From: Dehalococcoidia bacterium UBA1152
Lineage (GTDB): Bacteria; Chloroflexota; Dehalococcoidia; Lucifugimonadales; UBA2962
DNA length: 31,721 nucleotides
Assembly: GCA_002311285.1 (NCBI GenBank)
Contig: DBZU01000026.1
Span: 1-31,721 of the forward strand
Direction: 5' to 3'
Positions 1 to 8,641 of the stretch are shown in pieces (position 1 is the first letter of the stretch; each line of letters begins with the position of its first letter). The position numbers and the translations under genes are program-made. Under the pieces are notes generated by a model that made no database searches, was not told where the DNA came from, and saw only the letters and a list, made by a program, of their open reading frames with translations.

Positions 1-70
1 TGAGATAACCAGGGAAGGTAACGTAGGAGATCATACCGATCCCGACTATCGCTACATTGACTTTGCCCAT
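1..70 (-). CDS. N-terminus of a Rossmann-fold protein, possibly Gfo/Idh/MocA-type oxidoreductase (partial)
   Basis: Only the first 23 codons lie in the window; the gene runs off the left edge. The translation starts MGKVNVAIVGIGMISYV and has a beta strand followed by GxGxx, the usual beginning of an NAD(P)-binding Rossmann fold. The hydrophobic residue after the second glycine and the following aromatic/Pro-Gly stretch fit a Gfo/Idh/MocA dehydrogenase, but myo-inositol-phosphate synthase and other families begin similarly. The ATG at 68-70 is supported by a GGAAGGAAG purine tract about 5 nt upstream on the minus strand. It lies downstream of thiG on the same strand, about 50 nt after its stop, so co-transcription is possible. 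The family call is tentative. Confidence 0.5.
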   Translation of the reverse strand, partial: MGKVNVAIVGIGMISYVTFPGYL

Positions 71-122
71 CTAACTTCCTTCCATAGGCTTCTGCCAGTC
101 TACTTTACTTAATTTGTAGGAT

Positions 123-899
123 TTAACTAGAGACTAGGCCTTCAGTAGGACTACTAGCTGAGGCTATACGTTTTGCTTTTATTCGACCAGCCGTAAATCC
201 TTTTCTTCCAGCGTCAACGCCCAGTTTAAAAGCTTCACCCATTAAAATCGGTTCATCTGCCTGAGCTATCGCAGTATTAACTAAAACTGCATCAGCTCCT
301 ATTTCCATAGCTATAGCGGCGTCTGACGGAGTGGCTAATCCAGCGTCCACTACAACCGGGATGTTGGCTTGTTGGATGATCAATTTTATTTCGTCTAATG
401 TCTGTATTCCCTGGCCTGAGCCGATACCTGATCCTAATGGCATCACTGTCGCACACCCAATCTGTTCTAACATCTGGGCTAACACTGGGTCGGCATGTAT
501 ATAAGGCAGGACAATGAATCCATCATTTATTAATTGCTTGGCAGCTTCATATGTTCCAACTGGATCGGGCATAAGATGTGAGCCTTCAGGTATGACTTCT
601 AGCTTCAGCCAATTTGATCCTGTTAATTCGCGAGCTAGATTTGCAACGAATATTGCTTCCTTAGCGGTTTTACATCCAGCAGTATTTGGGAGAATCGTAT
701 ATTTGTCCCAATCAAAAAAATCTAAAATATTTTTCTCTTTTGGATTATCTAAATTTAATCGTCTTATTGCTACTGTCACGATCTGTGCACCCGAAGCCGC
801 TATAGATTCCACCATTTCAGTGTGACTGCGATGCTTGCCAGTTCCAACCATAAGTCTGGATGAAAAAGTTTTATCAGCTATCTTAAGGGATTCACTCAA
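123..899 (-). CDS. thiG: Thiazole synthase ThiG
   Basis: ThiG makes the thiazole phosphate moiety of thiamine in the cytoplasm from 1-deoxy-D-xylulose 5-phosphate, dehydroglycine and ThiS-thiocarboxylate. The 258-residue protein has the usual family length and a TIM-barrel pattern. Visible hallmarks are PNTAGC (71-76), WLKLEVI with the Schiff-base lysine at K99, the PLGSGIGSG phosphate loop, and VVVDAGLATPSDAA. The start is TTG at 897-899 (minus), chosen because a GGAG (907-910) sits 7 nt upstream; no closer ATG fits. No thiS, thiH, thiO or other thiamine gene is in the window, so the sulfur carrier must be encoded elsewhere. I saw no TPP riboswitch in the 217 nt between this gene and the divergent Nudix gene. 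Identification is secure. Confidence 0.95.
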   Translation of the reverse strand: MSESLKIADKTFSSRLMVGTGKHRSHTEMVESIAASGAQIVTVAIRRLNLDNPKEKNILDFFDWDKYTILPNTAGCKTAKEAIFVANLARELTGSNWLKLEVIPEGSHLMPDPVGTYEAAKQLINDGFIVLPYIHADPVLAQMLEQIGCATVMPLGSGIGSGQGIQTLDEIKLIIQQANIPVVVDAGLATPSDAAIAMEIGADAVLVNTAIAQADEPILMGEAFKLGVDAGRKGFTAGRIKAKRIASASSPTEGLVSS

Positions 900-1116
900 A
901 ATCTAACTCCGTTTTCAGATTGATTGAGAAACTATTCAGTTCAAATTTTAATTGATCAGGTCGAAAGTGTGGCAATGCACAGTACCAAAACCAACGGTAG
1001 TATGTGTGATCTGTTATCCTGAATCACGTCTTTTTAACATTCTATATGAAGTCAGGATATTGCAAGCAAACAGCTCAGTCAAATTAAACCGTGAATTATA
1101 TAGGAACTAAGCATAT

Positions 1117-1623
1117 ATGAATTCAATGAATCAATCAGTTATTAGGCACTTTACATCGACTGGATTTGTTATCCATAAAAATTGTCTTTTACTGCATTGG
1201 CATGGGAAAGTAAAAGCATGGTTGCCGCCAGGCGGCCATATTGAAAAAAATGAAGACCCATGCCAAACCCTTAAGAGGGAAATTTTGGAGGAAACCGGCC
1301 TGGAAGTGGAGATCGTCAATTTTGATTTAAACTTGGGTTTCAAATATCCGGAGCAATTGCCTGCACCGTTTACTATTTTGGTAGAAGATATAGAAGATCG
1401 TGAAACTGGCAAACATCAACATATCGACATGATTTATTTTTGTCGTCCTATTACAAGTGAAACTGGGCTTCAAGCTCTAAAACCTGGTTGGATCTGGGTT
1501 GAAAAAAAAGATCTGGATAACGGGTTGCCATTAAAAAATGATCAGGGGGACTTGGATACACCTCCCGAAGATGTTTTAATACTGGCTTCTCATGCCTTTG
1601 AAGCCGTAAACTTGAGTATGTAA
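1117..1623 (+). CDS. Nudix hydrolase
   Basis: This 168-residue protein is a Nudix-fold hydrolase, a family that cleaves nucleoside diphosphates linked to another moiety, using Mg2+ held by the Nudix box. The box is complete: GGHIEKNEDPCQTLKREILE followed by ETGL, matching Gx5Ex7REUxEExGU at about residues 40-62. Substrate cannot be read from the sequence; the extra region after the box (VEDIEDRETGKHQHIDMIYF) resembles ADP-ribose/NTP-type members. The ATG at 1117 has AGGAA about 10 nt upstream; an in-frame ATG at 1126 is a possible alternative. It ends 41 nt before leuS and probably shares a transcript with it, an arrangement without an obvious functional link. Confidence 0.88.
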   Translation: MNSMNQSVIRHFTSTGFVIHKNCLLLHWHGKVKAWLPPGGHIEKNEDPCQTLKREILEETGLEVEIVNFDLNLGFKYPEQLPAPFTILVEDIEDRETGKHQHIDMIYFCRPITSETGLQALKPGWIWVEKKDLDNGLPLKNDQGDLDTPPEDVLILASHAFEAVNLSM

Positions 1624-1664
1624 GTCAATTGGAAGGGGCATGTCAATAATGGAGTGCGAAATAA

Positions 1665-4133
1665 ATGACTAGGTCAGAACATAATAGTCGAGGTTATGAC
1701 CACCGAGTTATAGAAGAAAAGTGGCAAAAACGATGGCATGATTGTGGCCTGCACAAGGTCAATGATGACGATAAACGGCCTAAATGGTTTGAAATGACTA
1801 TGTATCCATACCCATCCGGCGACCTTCATATAGGGCACTGGTATGCTATGGCTCCAGCAGATGCACGGGCAAGATTCAAAAGAATGCAAGGATACAATGT
1901 TCTGCATCCTATGGGATTTGATGCATTTGGGTTGCCAGCTGAAAATGCCGCGATAAAAAGAGGGATTCATCCTTACGAATGGACGATGTCTAATATTGAA
2001 AATATGAGACATCAATTAAGGAGGATGGGAACTATCTATGATTGGACTCGCGAAGTGATTACTTGTCAGCCTGATTATTACCGATGGAACCAATGGATCT
2101 TCTTAAAGTTTTTGAAAAACGACTTAGCTTATCAAGCTTATGCTCCTGCCAATTGGTGTCCCACTTGTAACACTGTTTTAGCTAATGAACAGGTTATTGA
2201 TGGTCAATGTGAAAGATGTAACGCTGAAGTTTTTCAAAGAGATCTTAATCAATGGTTTTTTAGAATCACAAAGTATGCTGAAGAACTACTCGACCAATCA
2301 GAAATAGACTGGCCTCAAAAAATCAATATAATGCAGACAAATTGGATTGGACGGAGTGAGGGGACCCACATTCAATTTGATATAGAGGAATTGGGCTTAG
2401 AGACAAAGACAATTGAAACTTTTACTACCAGAATCGATACAATCTATGGCGTTACTTTTGTTGTTATATCGCCGGAACATCCCTTAGTGCATCAAATCAC
2501 CACTTCCGAGAGGCAGTCTGAAGTGAGTAAATATGTTGAACGTGCTAGAAAGCAATCAGAAATAGAGCGGCTATCCACTGAAAAAGAACAGACTGGAGTT
2601 TTCAGCGGCGCGTACTGTATCAATCCATTAAATAATCAAAAAATTCCAATTTTCATAGGAGATTACGTGCTTCTTAGCTATGGAACCGGAATTGTTATGG
2701 GCGTTCCGGCTCATGATGAAAGAGATTTTAAATTTGCAGAAAAGTACAACCTTGAAATAAGAAAAGTTATTGAACCTAATGGAGAAGGTGAAACAGAACT
2801 TTTATCGGCGTATACAGGGAACGGTAAATTAATTAATTCTGGCTCTTATGATGGATTGTCCAACGAGATTGCAATAGAGAAGATTTCTGAATATCTGGAA
2901 TCCAAAAATTTGGGAAAACGATCAATTGAGTATCGTATGCGCGATTGGCTGATATCGCGACAACGCTATTGGGGCACTCCAATACCTATTATTTACTGTG
3001 ACGATTGTGGGGCAGTACCAGTGCCTGAAGAAGACCTGCCGGTCGTGTTGCCAGATGATGCAGAGTTTCGACCTACAGGTGAGTCGCCGCTGGCATTGGA
3101 TCCTGAATTTGTTAAAGCTGATTGCCCCATATGTTCAAAGACAGGGCGACGTGAGACAGATACGATGGATACATTTGTGGACTCCTCATGGTATTTTTTG
3201 CGATACGCAAGTCCTAAATATTCTGTAGGCCCATTTAACCCAGATGCTATCAAGATGTGGGAGCCGGTTGACCAATATACTGGAGGAGCTGAACATGCCG
3301 TAATGCACCTGCTCTATTCTAGATTTTTTGTAAAGGCGCTAAGAGATTTAGGCTTATTGAAATTTAATGAGCCGTTTTTAAGTTTATTCAACCAAGGCCA
3401 TATTACGCATTCTGGGTCGCGTATGAGCAAATCAAGAGGCAATGTGGTTTCACCTGACAATTATGTTGAAAGAGTTGGGGCTGATGCGGTTAGATGTTAT
3501 CTAATGTTTCTTGGCCCATGGGACCAAGGAGGAGATTGGATAGATACAGGGATTAACGGTATATCTAGATGGCTCAACAGGATTTGGGACTTAGCAACTA
3601 GGGATGTTAATCAGCTTGATGCTTCAAAAATAAGTGAAAATAAAAATTCTGAGTTAGTTCGTTCACTTCATAAAACATTAAAGAAAGTCACAGAAGATTT
3701 CAATAATTTTAAGTTCAATACCAGTATTGCCGCTTTAATGGAATTAACTAATAGCTTGAACGATTTATGGCGGGATGGTCAGATTGATGGCGGATTATGG
3801 AAAAGTATAATTAAAAACGTTTTATTAATGGTAGCTCCGTTTGCTCCACATATATCAGAAGAATTATGGGAAATTAATGGGTTCAAGTTTTCTGTTCATT
3901 CTCAGGAGTGGCCTAAGTGGGATGATAATTTTATTACAGAAGTTTCCATTAACTTAGTTGTGCAAGTTAATGGAAAAGTTAGAGATACAATCTTGGTGCC
4001 TGTAGAAATAACAGAAGAGTTAGCAAGCGAGTTGGCTATGTCATCAAAAAAGATAGTTTCTCATGTGAAAGATAAAGAAATTAAAAAGGTAATTTATGTT
4101 CCAGGTAAATTAGTTAATATTGTTGCAATGTAA
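1665..4133 (+). CDS. leuS: Leucyl-tRNA synthetase
   Basis: A class I aminoacyl-tRNA synthetase that charges tRNA-Leu with leucine. The 822-residue length is normal for bacterial LeuRS. It has the HIGH motif exactly (H55-H58 in SGDLHIGHW) and the second class I signature as RMSKS (586-590). Between them are the CP1 editing insertion (TTRIDTIYGVTF, then GTGIVMGVPAHDERD) and Cys pairs typical of the family (CPTC and CERC, later CDDC and CPIC). The C-terminal VQVNGKVRD motif is the usual tRNA-binding end. The start at 1665 is backed by GGAG at 1651-1654. No T-box or other leader precedes it; only 41 nt separate it from the Nudix gene. It ends 2 nt from the stop of the convergent DAO gene, leaving no room for a dedicated terminator. 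Confidence 0.97.
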   Translation: MTRSEHNSRGYDHRVIEEKWQKRWHDCGLHKVNDDDKRPKWFEMTMYPYPSGDLHIGHWYAMAPADARARFKRMQGYNVLHPMGFDAFGLPAENAAIKRGIHPYEWTMSNIENMRHQLRRMGTIYDWTREVITCQPDYYRWNQWIFLKFLKNDLAYQAYAPANWCPTCNTVLANEQVIDGQCERCNAEVFQRDLNQWFFRITKYAEELLDQSEIDWPQKINIMQTNWIGRSEGTHIQFDIEELGLETKTIETFTTRIDTIYGVTFVVISPEHPLVHQITTSERQSEVSKYVERARKQSEIERLSTEKEQTGVFSGAYCINPLNNQKIPIFIGDYVLLSYGTGIVMGVPAHDERDFKFAEKYNLEIRKVIEPNGEGETELLSAYTGNGKLINSGSYDGLSNEIAIEKISEYLESKNLGKRSIEYRMRDWLISRQRYWGTPIPIIYCDDCGAVPVPEEDLPVVLPDDAEFRPTGESPLALDPEFVKADCPICSKTGRRETDTMDTFVDSSWYFLRYASPKYSVGPFNPDAIKMWEPVDQYTGGAEHAVMHLLYSRFFVKALRDLGLLKFNEPFLSLFNQGHITHSGSRMSKSRGNVVSPDNYVERVGADAVRCYLMFLGPWDQGGDWIDTGINGISRWLNRIWDLATRDVNQLDASKISENKNSELVRSLHKTLKKVTEDFNNFKFNTSIAALMELTNSLNDLWRDGQIDGGLWKSIIKNVLLMVAPFAPHISEELWEINGFKFSVHSQEWPKWDDNFITEVSINLVVQVNGKVRDTILVPVEITEELASELAMSSKKIVSHVKDKEIKKVIYVPGKLVNIVAM

Positions 4134-4135
4134 AC

Positions 4136-5308
4136 TTACCCGATTACCCTAAAGTCATAAGAAATTTGGTTTAACTTCCCTTCTGAAAATCGACTTGATT
4201 TTAAAGAGCTTATATCGACAAAACTGGAATGACCTTCAGTTATCAACTCAGCCATACATACTCCCACAGCCGGAGCCAATTTAAAACCGTGTCCGGAAAA
4301 TCCAGTACATATATACAATCCATCGATACCATCTATCTGGTCTAAAATCGGGTGAGTATCTGGTGTGGATGTGTAAAGTCCTGCATAACCAGTAAAATAT
4401 TCCCCTTCTGCAATTGAAGGAATTCTTTTGGATAGTCGCAACCACACATCTTCCAAATAATCCATGGATGGTTTGGGATTATAGTTTTCTGGGTCAACAA
4501 TATGTTCTCGATTGCCGTTACCCACGAGGGTCATATCATTACCTTCAGGCCTGAAGTAAGTCATATTTGACATATCAGCTCCGCTTGGATGATTCGACAG
4601 AAGATTATCATTTCGTTTTATAAGGAATACTTCGTGTCGAGTAGCTGTCAAAGGTAAACTTATCCCGAGGTGGGATAAAAATTGACTTGACCATGGCCCG
4701 GTAGCTATTACAGCAATTGGTGTCTCAAACGTTTCTTTTTCCGTATGTACAGCAAACACTTTATTTTTTTTTAATTCAATTTTTTGTACTGGTGATTTTA
4801 ATATTACTTTTGCCCCTAAATCTTCTGCTCCTCTTATGTATGCCATGGCCGTACCCGAGGGGTCGCCATGCCCACTCTGGGGTTCCCAAGCAAATGATTC
4901 TTCATCAGTTAAATGAAAGCCAGGAGCAATCTCTCTAGCTTCCTTCAAGTCAATTATGTGAGTGTCAATGCCAACTTCTTGCTGAATAGCAACGTTGTTT
5001 AATAGGGCTTCCTTAGATTCAGGTCCAGCTATGGCAATAAAACCAGTCCGTATAAATTGGGGTTTTGGCTGGCCAATTAATTCGTCGAAATTTAAAAAGT
5101 AGGGGAAACTTTTCCATGACAATTCAGCATTCACTTTTGTGGAGTAATGCATTCTTATTAAACCTGAAGACCTTCCTGTAGAACCAGATCCTAGTGTATC
5201 TCTTTCTAACAAGACACTGTCTTTAATACCTTTTGTGGAGAGGTTATATAGAATGCTGGCACCCATGACTCCACCACCTATTACAGCTACATTCACATTT
5301 CGAGTCAT
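4136..5308 (-). CDS. FAD-dependent oxidoreductase, DAO family (sarcosine/dimethylglycine/amino-acid oxidase type)
   Basis: This 390-residue flavoprotein belongs to the DAO superfamily, whose members oxidise secondary or D-amino acids such as sarcosine, dimethylglycine, proline or D-amino acids. The N-terminus carries the FAD dinucleotide-binding motif VAVIGGGVMGAS (GxGxxG at 11-16), followed by the LLERD strand end and the GSTGRSSGLIR loop found in sarcosine oxidase beta-like proteins. The C-terminus has the second FAD motif GLYICTGFSGHGFKLAPAVG. The ATG at 5306-5308 has GGAG about 9 nt upstream. It stands alone, divergent from leuB and convergent with leuS. The substrate is not determinable here, and a dehydrogenase is as likely as an oxidase. 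Confidence 0.88.
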   Translation of the reverse strand: MTRNVNVAVIGGGVMGASILYNLSTKGIKDSVLLERDTLGSGSTGRSSGLIRMHYSTKVNAELSWKSFPYFLNFDELIGQPKPQFIRTGFIAIAGPESKEALLNNVAIQQEVGIDTHIIDLKEAREIAPGFHLTDEESFAWEPQSGHGDPSGTAMAYIRGAEDLGAKVILKSPVQKIELKKNKVFAVHTEKETFETPIAVIATGPWSSQFLSHLGISLPLTATRHEVFLIKRNDNLLSNHPSGADMSNMTYFRPEGNDMTLVGNGNREHIVDPENYNPKPSMDYLEDVWLRLSKRIPSIAEGEYFTGYAGLYTSTPDTHPILDQIDGIDGLYICTGFSGHGFKLAPAVGVCMAELITEGHSSFVDISSLKSSRFSEGKLNQISYDFRVIG

Positions 5309-5342
5309 TTGTATAACTCCGTCTTGTAATGGTCTAAGAGCA

Positions 5343-5382
5343 TATAATATTCAAATACAGGATTTATTAACATTGTTATATT
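5343..5382 (+). promoter_or_regulatory. Candidate -10 elements for leuB
   Basis: The 116-nt gap between the divergent DAO gene and leuB holds a perfect TATAAT (5343-5348) and an extended -10, TG-T-TATATT (5374-5382). Neither has a convincing -35 at 16-18 nt. Either could start the leuB transcript, but this is motif reading only. Confidence 0.35.
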
Positions 5383-5424
5383 CTATGACGTATTCAGTTT
5401 TGGTTTTAGGAGAATTTAAATAGT

Positions 5425-6528
5425 ATGAAATTAAATATTGCTATTTTACCTGGCGACGGTGTTGGGCCTGAAGTAATTGCTGAGGCAGAAAAAGTATTAA
5501 ATTCAGTAGGCGAAAAGTTTAAACATGATCTGGCTATTGAAAAAGGGCTTATAGGTGGAGATTCGATTGATAAAATGGGGACTGCTTTACCTGAAGAGAC
5601 CGTAAAATTATGCCAGACTTCTGATGCTGTTTTATTTGGAGCGGTAGGTGGCCCAAAATGGGACTCTGCATCTGCTAAAGTTAGGCCTGAAGACGGAATT
5701 TTGGCTATTCGTAAGCAATTGGGACTTTTTGCAAATATAAGGCCAGTTAAAGCCTACAAATCTTTAATTCACTCCAGCCCACTCAAGTCAGATTTATTAA
5801 CAGGAGTGGATATGGTTATAGTCCGAGAACTTACCGGAGGTTTGTATTTTTCTAAACCTAAGAAAAGATGGGCGAATAAAAACGGCAGACAAGGAGTTGA
5901 TACGCTGCGCTACTCAGAGAAAGAGATAGTTCGAATAATGAGAGTAGCATTTGAACTTGCTTTAAAAAGGAAATGTAAAGTCACATCCGTGGATAAGTTT
6001 AATGTTTTGGAGACTGGTCGTCTTTGGCGTGAAATAGCTAACGAAGTTGGCTCCCAATATCCACAAGTTCAATTGGAGCATATGTTGGTTGATAATGCAG
6101 CTATGCAGTTAGTACGAAATCCGGCGAATTTTGATGTTATAGTTTCCGAGAACACATTTGGCGATATTCTTTCAGATGAAGCTGCTGTACTTACTGGTTC
6201 GATGGGAATGCTACCCTCAGCAAGTCTTTCCGGAGTAATTGCTGAATCTACTTTTACTAGTAAAGCAAGTTTGTATGAACCCATTCACGGCAGCGCTCCG
6301 GATATTCAAGGTAAGGGAATAGCTAATCCGATAGCAGCAATATTGAGTATGGCAATGATGCTTAGATATTCTTTTGGGCTTTTGGATGAAGCAAGTATTG
6401 TGGAATCAGCAGTTGAGGAGGTGCTTTATGAAGGATATAGGACTGCTGATTTAGTAACTGATGACTCGCCCGTTTTGTCTACGTCAGTTATGGGTGATTA
6501 TATATCTAACAAAGTTAAGTTACTGTGA
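5425..6528 (+). CDS. leuB: 3-isopropylmalate dehydrogenase
   Basis: LeuB oxidatively decarboxylates 3-isopropylmalate to 2-oxoisocaproate with NAD+, the third step of leucine synthesis. The 367-residue protein has the family start LNIAILPGDGVGPEV, the substrate-binding loop RPEDGILAIRKQLGLFANIR, the VRELTGGLYF segment, the catalytic VTSVDKFNVLETGRLWRE region and the signature NTFGDILSDEAAVLTGSMGM. The isopropylmalate-type loop and overall length favour LeuB over isocitrate or tartrate dehydrogenase. AGGAGAA lies about 10 nt upstream of the ATG. No leuA, leuC or leuD is present, so it is a detached leucine gene. It is convergent with the EVE gene, and the 28-nt gap shows no strong terminator. 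Confidence 0.95.
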   Translation: MKLNIAILPGDGVGPEVIAEAEKVLNSVGEKFKHDLAIEKGLIGGDSIDKMGTALPEETVKLCQTSDAVLFGAVGGPKWDSASAKVRPEDGILAIRKQLGLFANIRPVKAYKSLIHSSPLKSDLLTGVDMVIVRELTGGLYFSKPKKRWANKNGRQGVDTLRYSEKEIVRIMRVAFELALKRKCKVTSVDKFNVLETGRLWREIANEVGSQYPQVQLEHMLVDNAAMQLVRNPANFDVIVSENTFGDILSDEAAVLTGSMGMLPSASLSGVIAESTFTSKASLYEPIHGSAPDIQGKGIANPIAAILSMAMMLRYSFGLLDEASIVESAVEEVLYEGYRTADLVTDDSPVLSTSVMGDYISNKVKLL

Positions 6529-6556
6529 GAATAATAGACAACGAACCAACACGACA

Positions 6557-7033
6557 TTACGTTATTTTTTCAGGGTGCCCCATTTCAACTATGTAGTTCC
6601 ATTCTGTTTCAGTTACAGGTTGTACGGACAGCCTTGATAGTTTTACTAATACCATTTCGGTAAGTCCGGGGTGTGCTTTGATTTCATTCAAACTAACTGA
6701 ACATGCCATCCTGGCTTGAGCTTTTATATCAACCATGTACCAAATAGGGTTGTCGGGACTACTTTTTGGATCAGGATGTTCCGATTCAGTATCCCATGCT
6801 GTATTATCTGGATACGCTTCTTTTACCACAACACTTATGCCAACAACTTTAGGCGGCACAATCATTGAATGATAAAAGAGAACTTGATCCCCAACTTTCA
6901 TTTTTTGCATATTGTTGCGTGCGGCATAATTTCTTACACCGTCCCATTCTGCTGACATATCTTCTTCCGAAATTAAATCATCAAATGAATATGCAGATGG
7001 TTCAGATTTAACAAGCCAATAATTTTTGCTCAT
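6557..7033 (-). CDS. EVE domain-containing protein
   Basis: The 158-residue protein is a single EVE domain, a PUA-like fold thought to bind modified nucleobases in DNA or RNA and related to human thymocyte nuclear protein 1. The pattern is clear throughout: YWLVKSEPSAYSFDDL at the start, WDGVRNYAARNNMQKMKVGD, then VLFYHSMIVPPKVVGI, and the Asp/Pro-rich stretch before WYMVDIKAQ. Its ATG is 2 nt after the stop of the upstream dehydrogenase gene on the same strand, so the two form a transcription unit with likely translational coupling. I see no restriction or modification genes next to it, so a defence role has no support from context. Confidence 0.92.
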   Translation of the reverse strand: MSKNYWLVKSEPSAYSFDDLISEEDMSAEWDGVRNYAARNNMQKMKVGDQVLFYHSMIVPPKVVGISVVVKEAYPDNTAWDTESEHPDPKSSPDNPIWYMVDIKAQARMACSVSLNEIKAHPGLTEMVLVKLSRLSVQPVTETEWNYIVEMGHPEKIT

Positions 7034-7035
7034 AT

Positions 7036-8106
7036 TTAGCTCTCTTTTTTCTCATTGATACATTCTAATTCGCGTTCAACGTTATAGAATACAGCTATCT
7101 TATGTAGGGAATCCCATGTATTGTCATCAACTGAAATGCCGTTAGCTTTTAGTTTTTCAGTATTTATGTGTTCAAGTTCACCTGGATAATAAATTTCTTC
7201 AAAACCCTGTGCCTTCGGTGTCTCCTTCAGATATTTAGCGAAATCCGTCACTTCCTTTTTGAAGCTTTGCAGCGGGTGGAATGCTGATACGTCAAAAACT
7301 GCCATAAAACATCCGTCATTATGCCTTCCTGAAGGATCATGTCCGAAACCTAGTCCAGGCAGGATGCCTGATAATATTTCTATCATTACCGACAGCCCAT
7401 ATCCTTTATGAGCTTCAGTTCCGCCTAAGGGTAATTGGGTCCCTCCTAAGGCCAGATCGTTTGGGTTGGTTGTAGGGTTACCTTCAGAGTTGATTATCCA
7501 ACCTTCAGGAATTGAGTCACCTTTTGCTATCGCGACAGAAATTTTGCCTGAAGCTACTGCACTCGATGCAAAATCAATAAACATTGGCCCATCAAGATGA
7601 CTAGGTATTGCTATGCATATCGGGTTAGTCCCAAGACGGCTTGCACGTCCTCCATATGGAGCGACATTTTTTGCAGTTCTGCCCGAATCGGCCGTCATAA
7701 TGGCAATTAAACCTTCCTTGCATGCCATTAAGGGATAGTCCGTCAGCCTGCCAACATGACTTTGCCGAAACACTGTAGTTGCAGCCACGCCGTGTTTTTT
7801 CGCTTTTTCTATCGTGAGTTTCATAGCTTTCTCTGAAACAACATATCCGAAGCCCCAATTGCCATCTATAACTGAAGTAACATCGGTTTCTTTAACGATA
7901 TTTATGGGTGCCCCAGGAACTATATGCCCTCTTTGTATTCGGTCTATGTATACGGGAATTTGAATTATGCCGTGCGAATCATGTCCAGCAAGGTTCGCGT
8001 TGACAGAATGTGTTGCCACTATTTTAGCTTCACGTTTGCTTGCTCCTGCGGACATCAATAAAAGTTCCTCTATTTTCATAAGTTGATCTGCGCTGACAAT
8101 TGGCAT
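7036..8106 (-). CDS. Ldh-family NAD(P)-dependent malate/lactate/sulfolactate dehydrogenase
   Basis: This 356-residue protein belongs to the second malate/L-lactate dehydrogenase family (type 2 LDH/MDH, including sulfolactate, ureidoglycolate and delta1-piperideine reductase members), which lacks the classical Rossmann fold. Visible hallmarks are LAGHDSHGI near residues 54-62, SHVGRLTDYPLMA, the AMTADSG-equivalent IMTADSGRTAKNVAPYGG, RLGTNPICIAIP, and the C-terminal EAHKGYGLSVMIEILSG nucleotide/substrate segment. The 2-oxoacid cannot be assigned from sequence alone. GGAG lies 6 nt before the ATG at 8104-8106. It is the first gene of a two-gene unit with the EVE gene. Confidence 0.88.
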   Translation of the reverse strand: MPIVSADQLMKIEELLLMSAGASKREAKIVATHSVNANLAGHDSHGIIQIPVYIDRIQRGHIVPGAPINIVKETDVTSVIDGNWGFGYVVSEKAMKLTIEKAKKHGVAATTVFRQSHVGRLTDYPLMACKEGLIAIMTADSGRTAKNVAPYGGRASRLGTNPICIAIPSHLDGPMFIDFASSAVASGKISVAIAKGDSIPEGWIINSEGNPTTNPNDLALGGTQLPLGGTEAHKGYGLSVMIEILSGILPGLGFGHDPSGRHNDGCFMAVFDVSAFHPLQSFKKEVTDFAKYLKETPKAQGFEEIYYPGELEHINTEKLKANGISVDDNTWDSLHKIAVFYNVERELECINEKKES

Positions 8107-8376
8107 GATGCACTCCGATTTGGATCCTTGGATTTTTTAAGTTACGAGAATGGAGTCTTTATTGAATAAAAAACAGTAGTATTTCAACAAAATTATTATA
8201 AAGTTATATTAATCTTGATCGTTCGAGCAACAAAAATATAGATTCACTAATTGAATTAAACTTTATTTGGATTTAAAAGCTGACAAAAGGTTTTAAAACA
8301 CCTTTCCATATTAGAGATTATCATGTTGAATAATTGCTACAAAACGGTCACAATTAAATAGAGATATAGGTATTAT

Positions 8377-8631
8377 ATGGCAGTAAAGACTGATGGTAAA
8401 AAATCAAAGCAAATAAATCCAAATGATTGTACACATCATTGGGTTATAGATTCGCCAAATGGCCCACAAAGTCAAGGTATGTGTAAGGTCTGTGGTACTC
8501 AGCGCGAGTTTATGAATTACTTAGAAAGTTCTGCATGGAGTAGCGGAGAAGACAAAAAACGCGATAACGCTAGTGCCAAGAATAAAGACAAAGAAAAACA
8601 AGCTACAAAGAGTACTAAAAATTCAAAGTAA
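8377..8631 (+). CDS. Small Cys/His-motif hypothetical protein with Lys-rich tail
   Basis: An 84-residue protein of unknown function. The central part has C18, H20, H21, then C36 and C39 in GMCKVCG, a spacing that could bind one zinc as a zinc-ribbon or treble-clef knuckle. It is followed by an EFMNYLESSAW segment and a tail (58-84) rich in Lys, Asp and Asn that is probably disordered. From memory, Chloroflexota genomes carry similar small proteins with a CxHHW...GxCxxCG...EF pattern, but I cannot check this. The conserved-looking core and simple tail argue for a real gene. It stands alone after a 270-nt AT-rich gap and converges on cofE with 10 nt between stops. An RNA- or DNA-binding or protein-interaction role is a guess. 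Confidence 0.75.
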   Translation: MAVKTDGKKSKQINPNDCTHHWVIDSPNGPQSQGMCKVCGTQREFMNYLESSAWSSGEDKKRDNASAKNKDKEKQATKSTKNSK

Positions 8632-8641
8632 ATAAACCCGC

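Noticed and set aside
514..825. Plus-strand open frame opposite thiG, and other long antisense frames (for example opposite pyk at 26230-26688)
   Set aside because: They mirror the codon structure of well-supported genes on the other strand and show no family resemblance or ribosome-binding site.
900..1116. TPP riboswitch or thiS gene upstream of thiG
   Set aside because: No CUGAGA thi-box or paired stems could be read on the minus strand, and no ThiS-like frame is present. Nothing else convincing was seen in this gap.
8107..8376. Possible small RNA or hidden gene in the AT-rich gap
   Set aside because: No open frame of note, no strong hairpin with T tract and no recognised RNA motif; probably just two divergent promoters.
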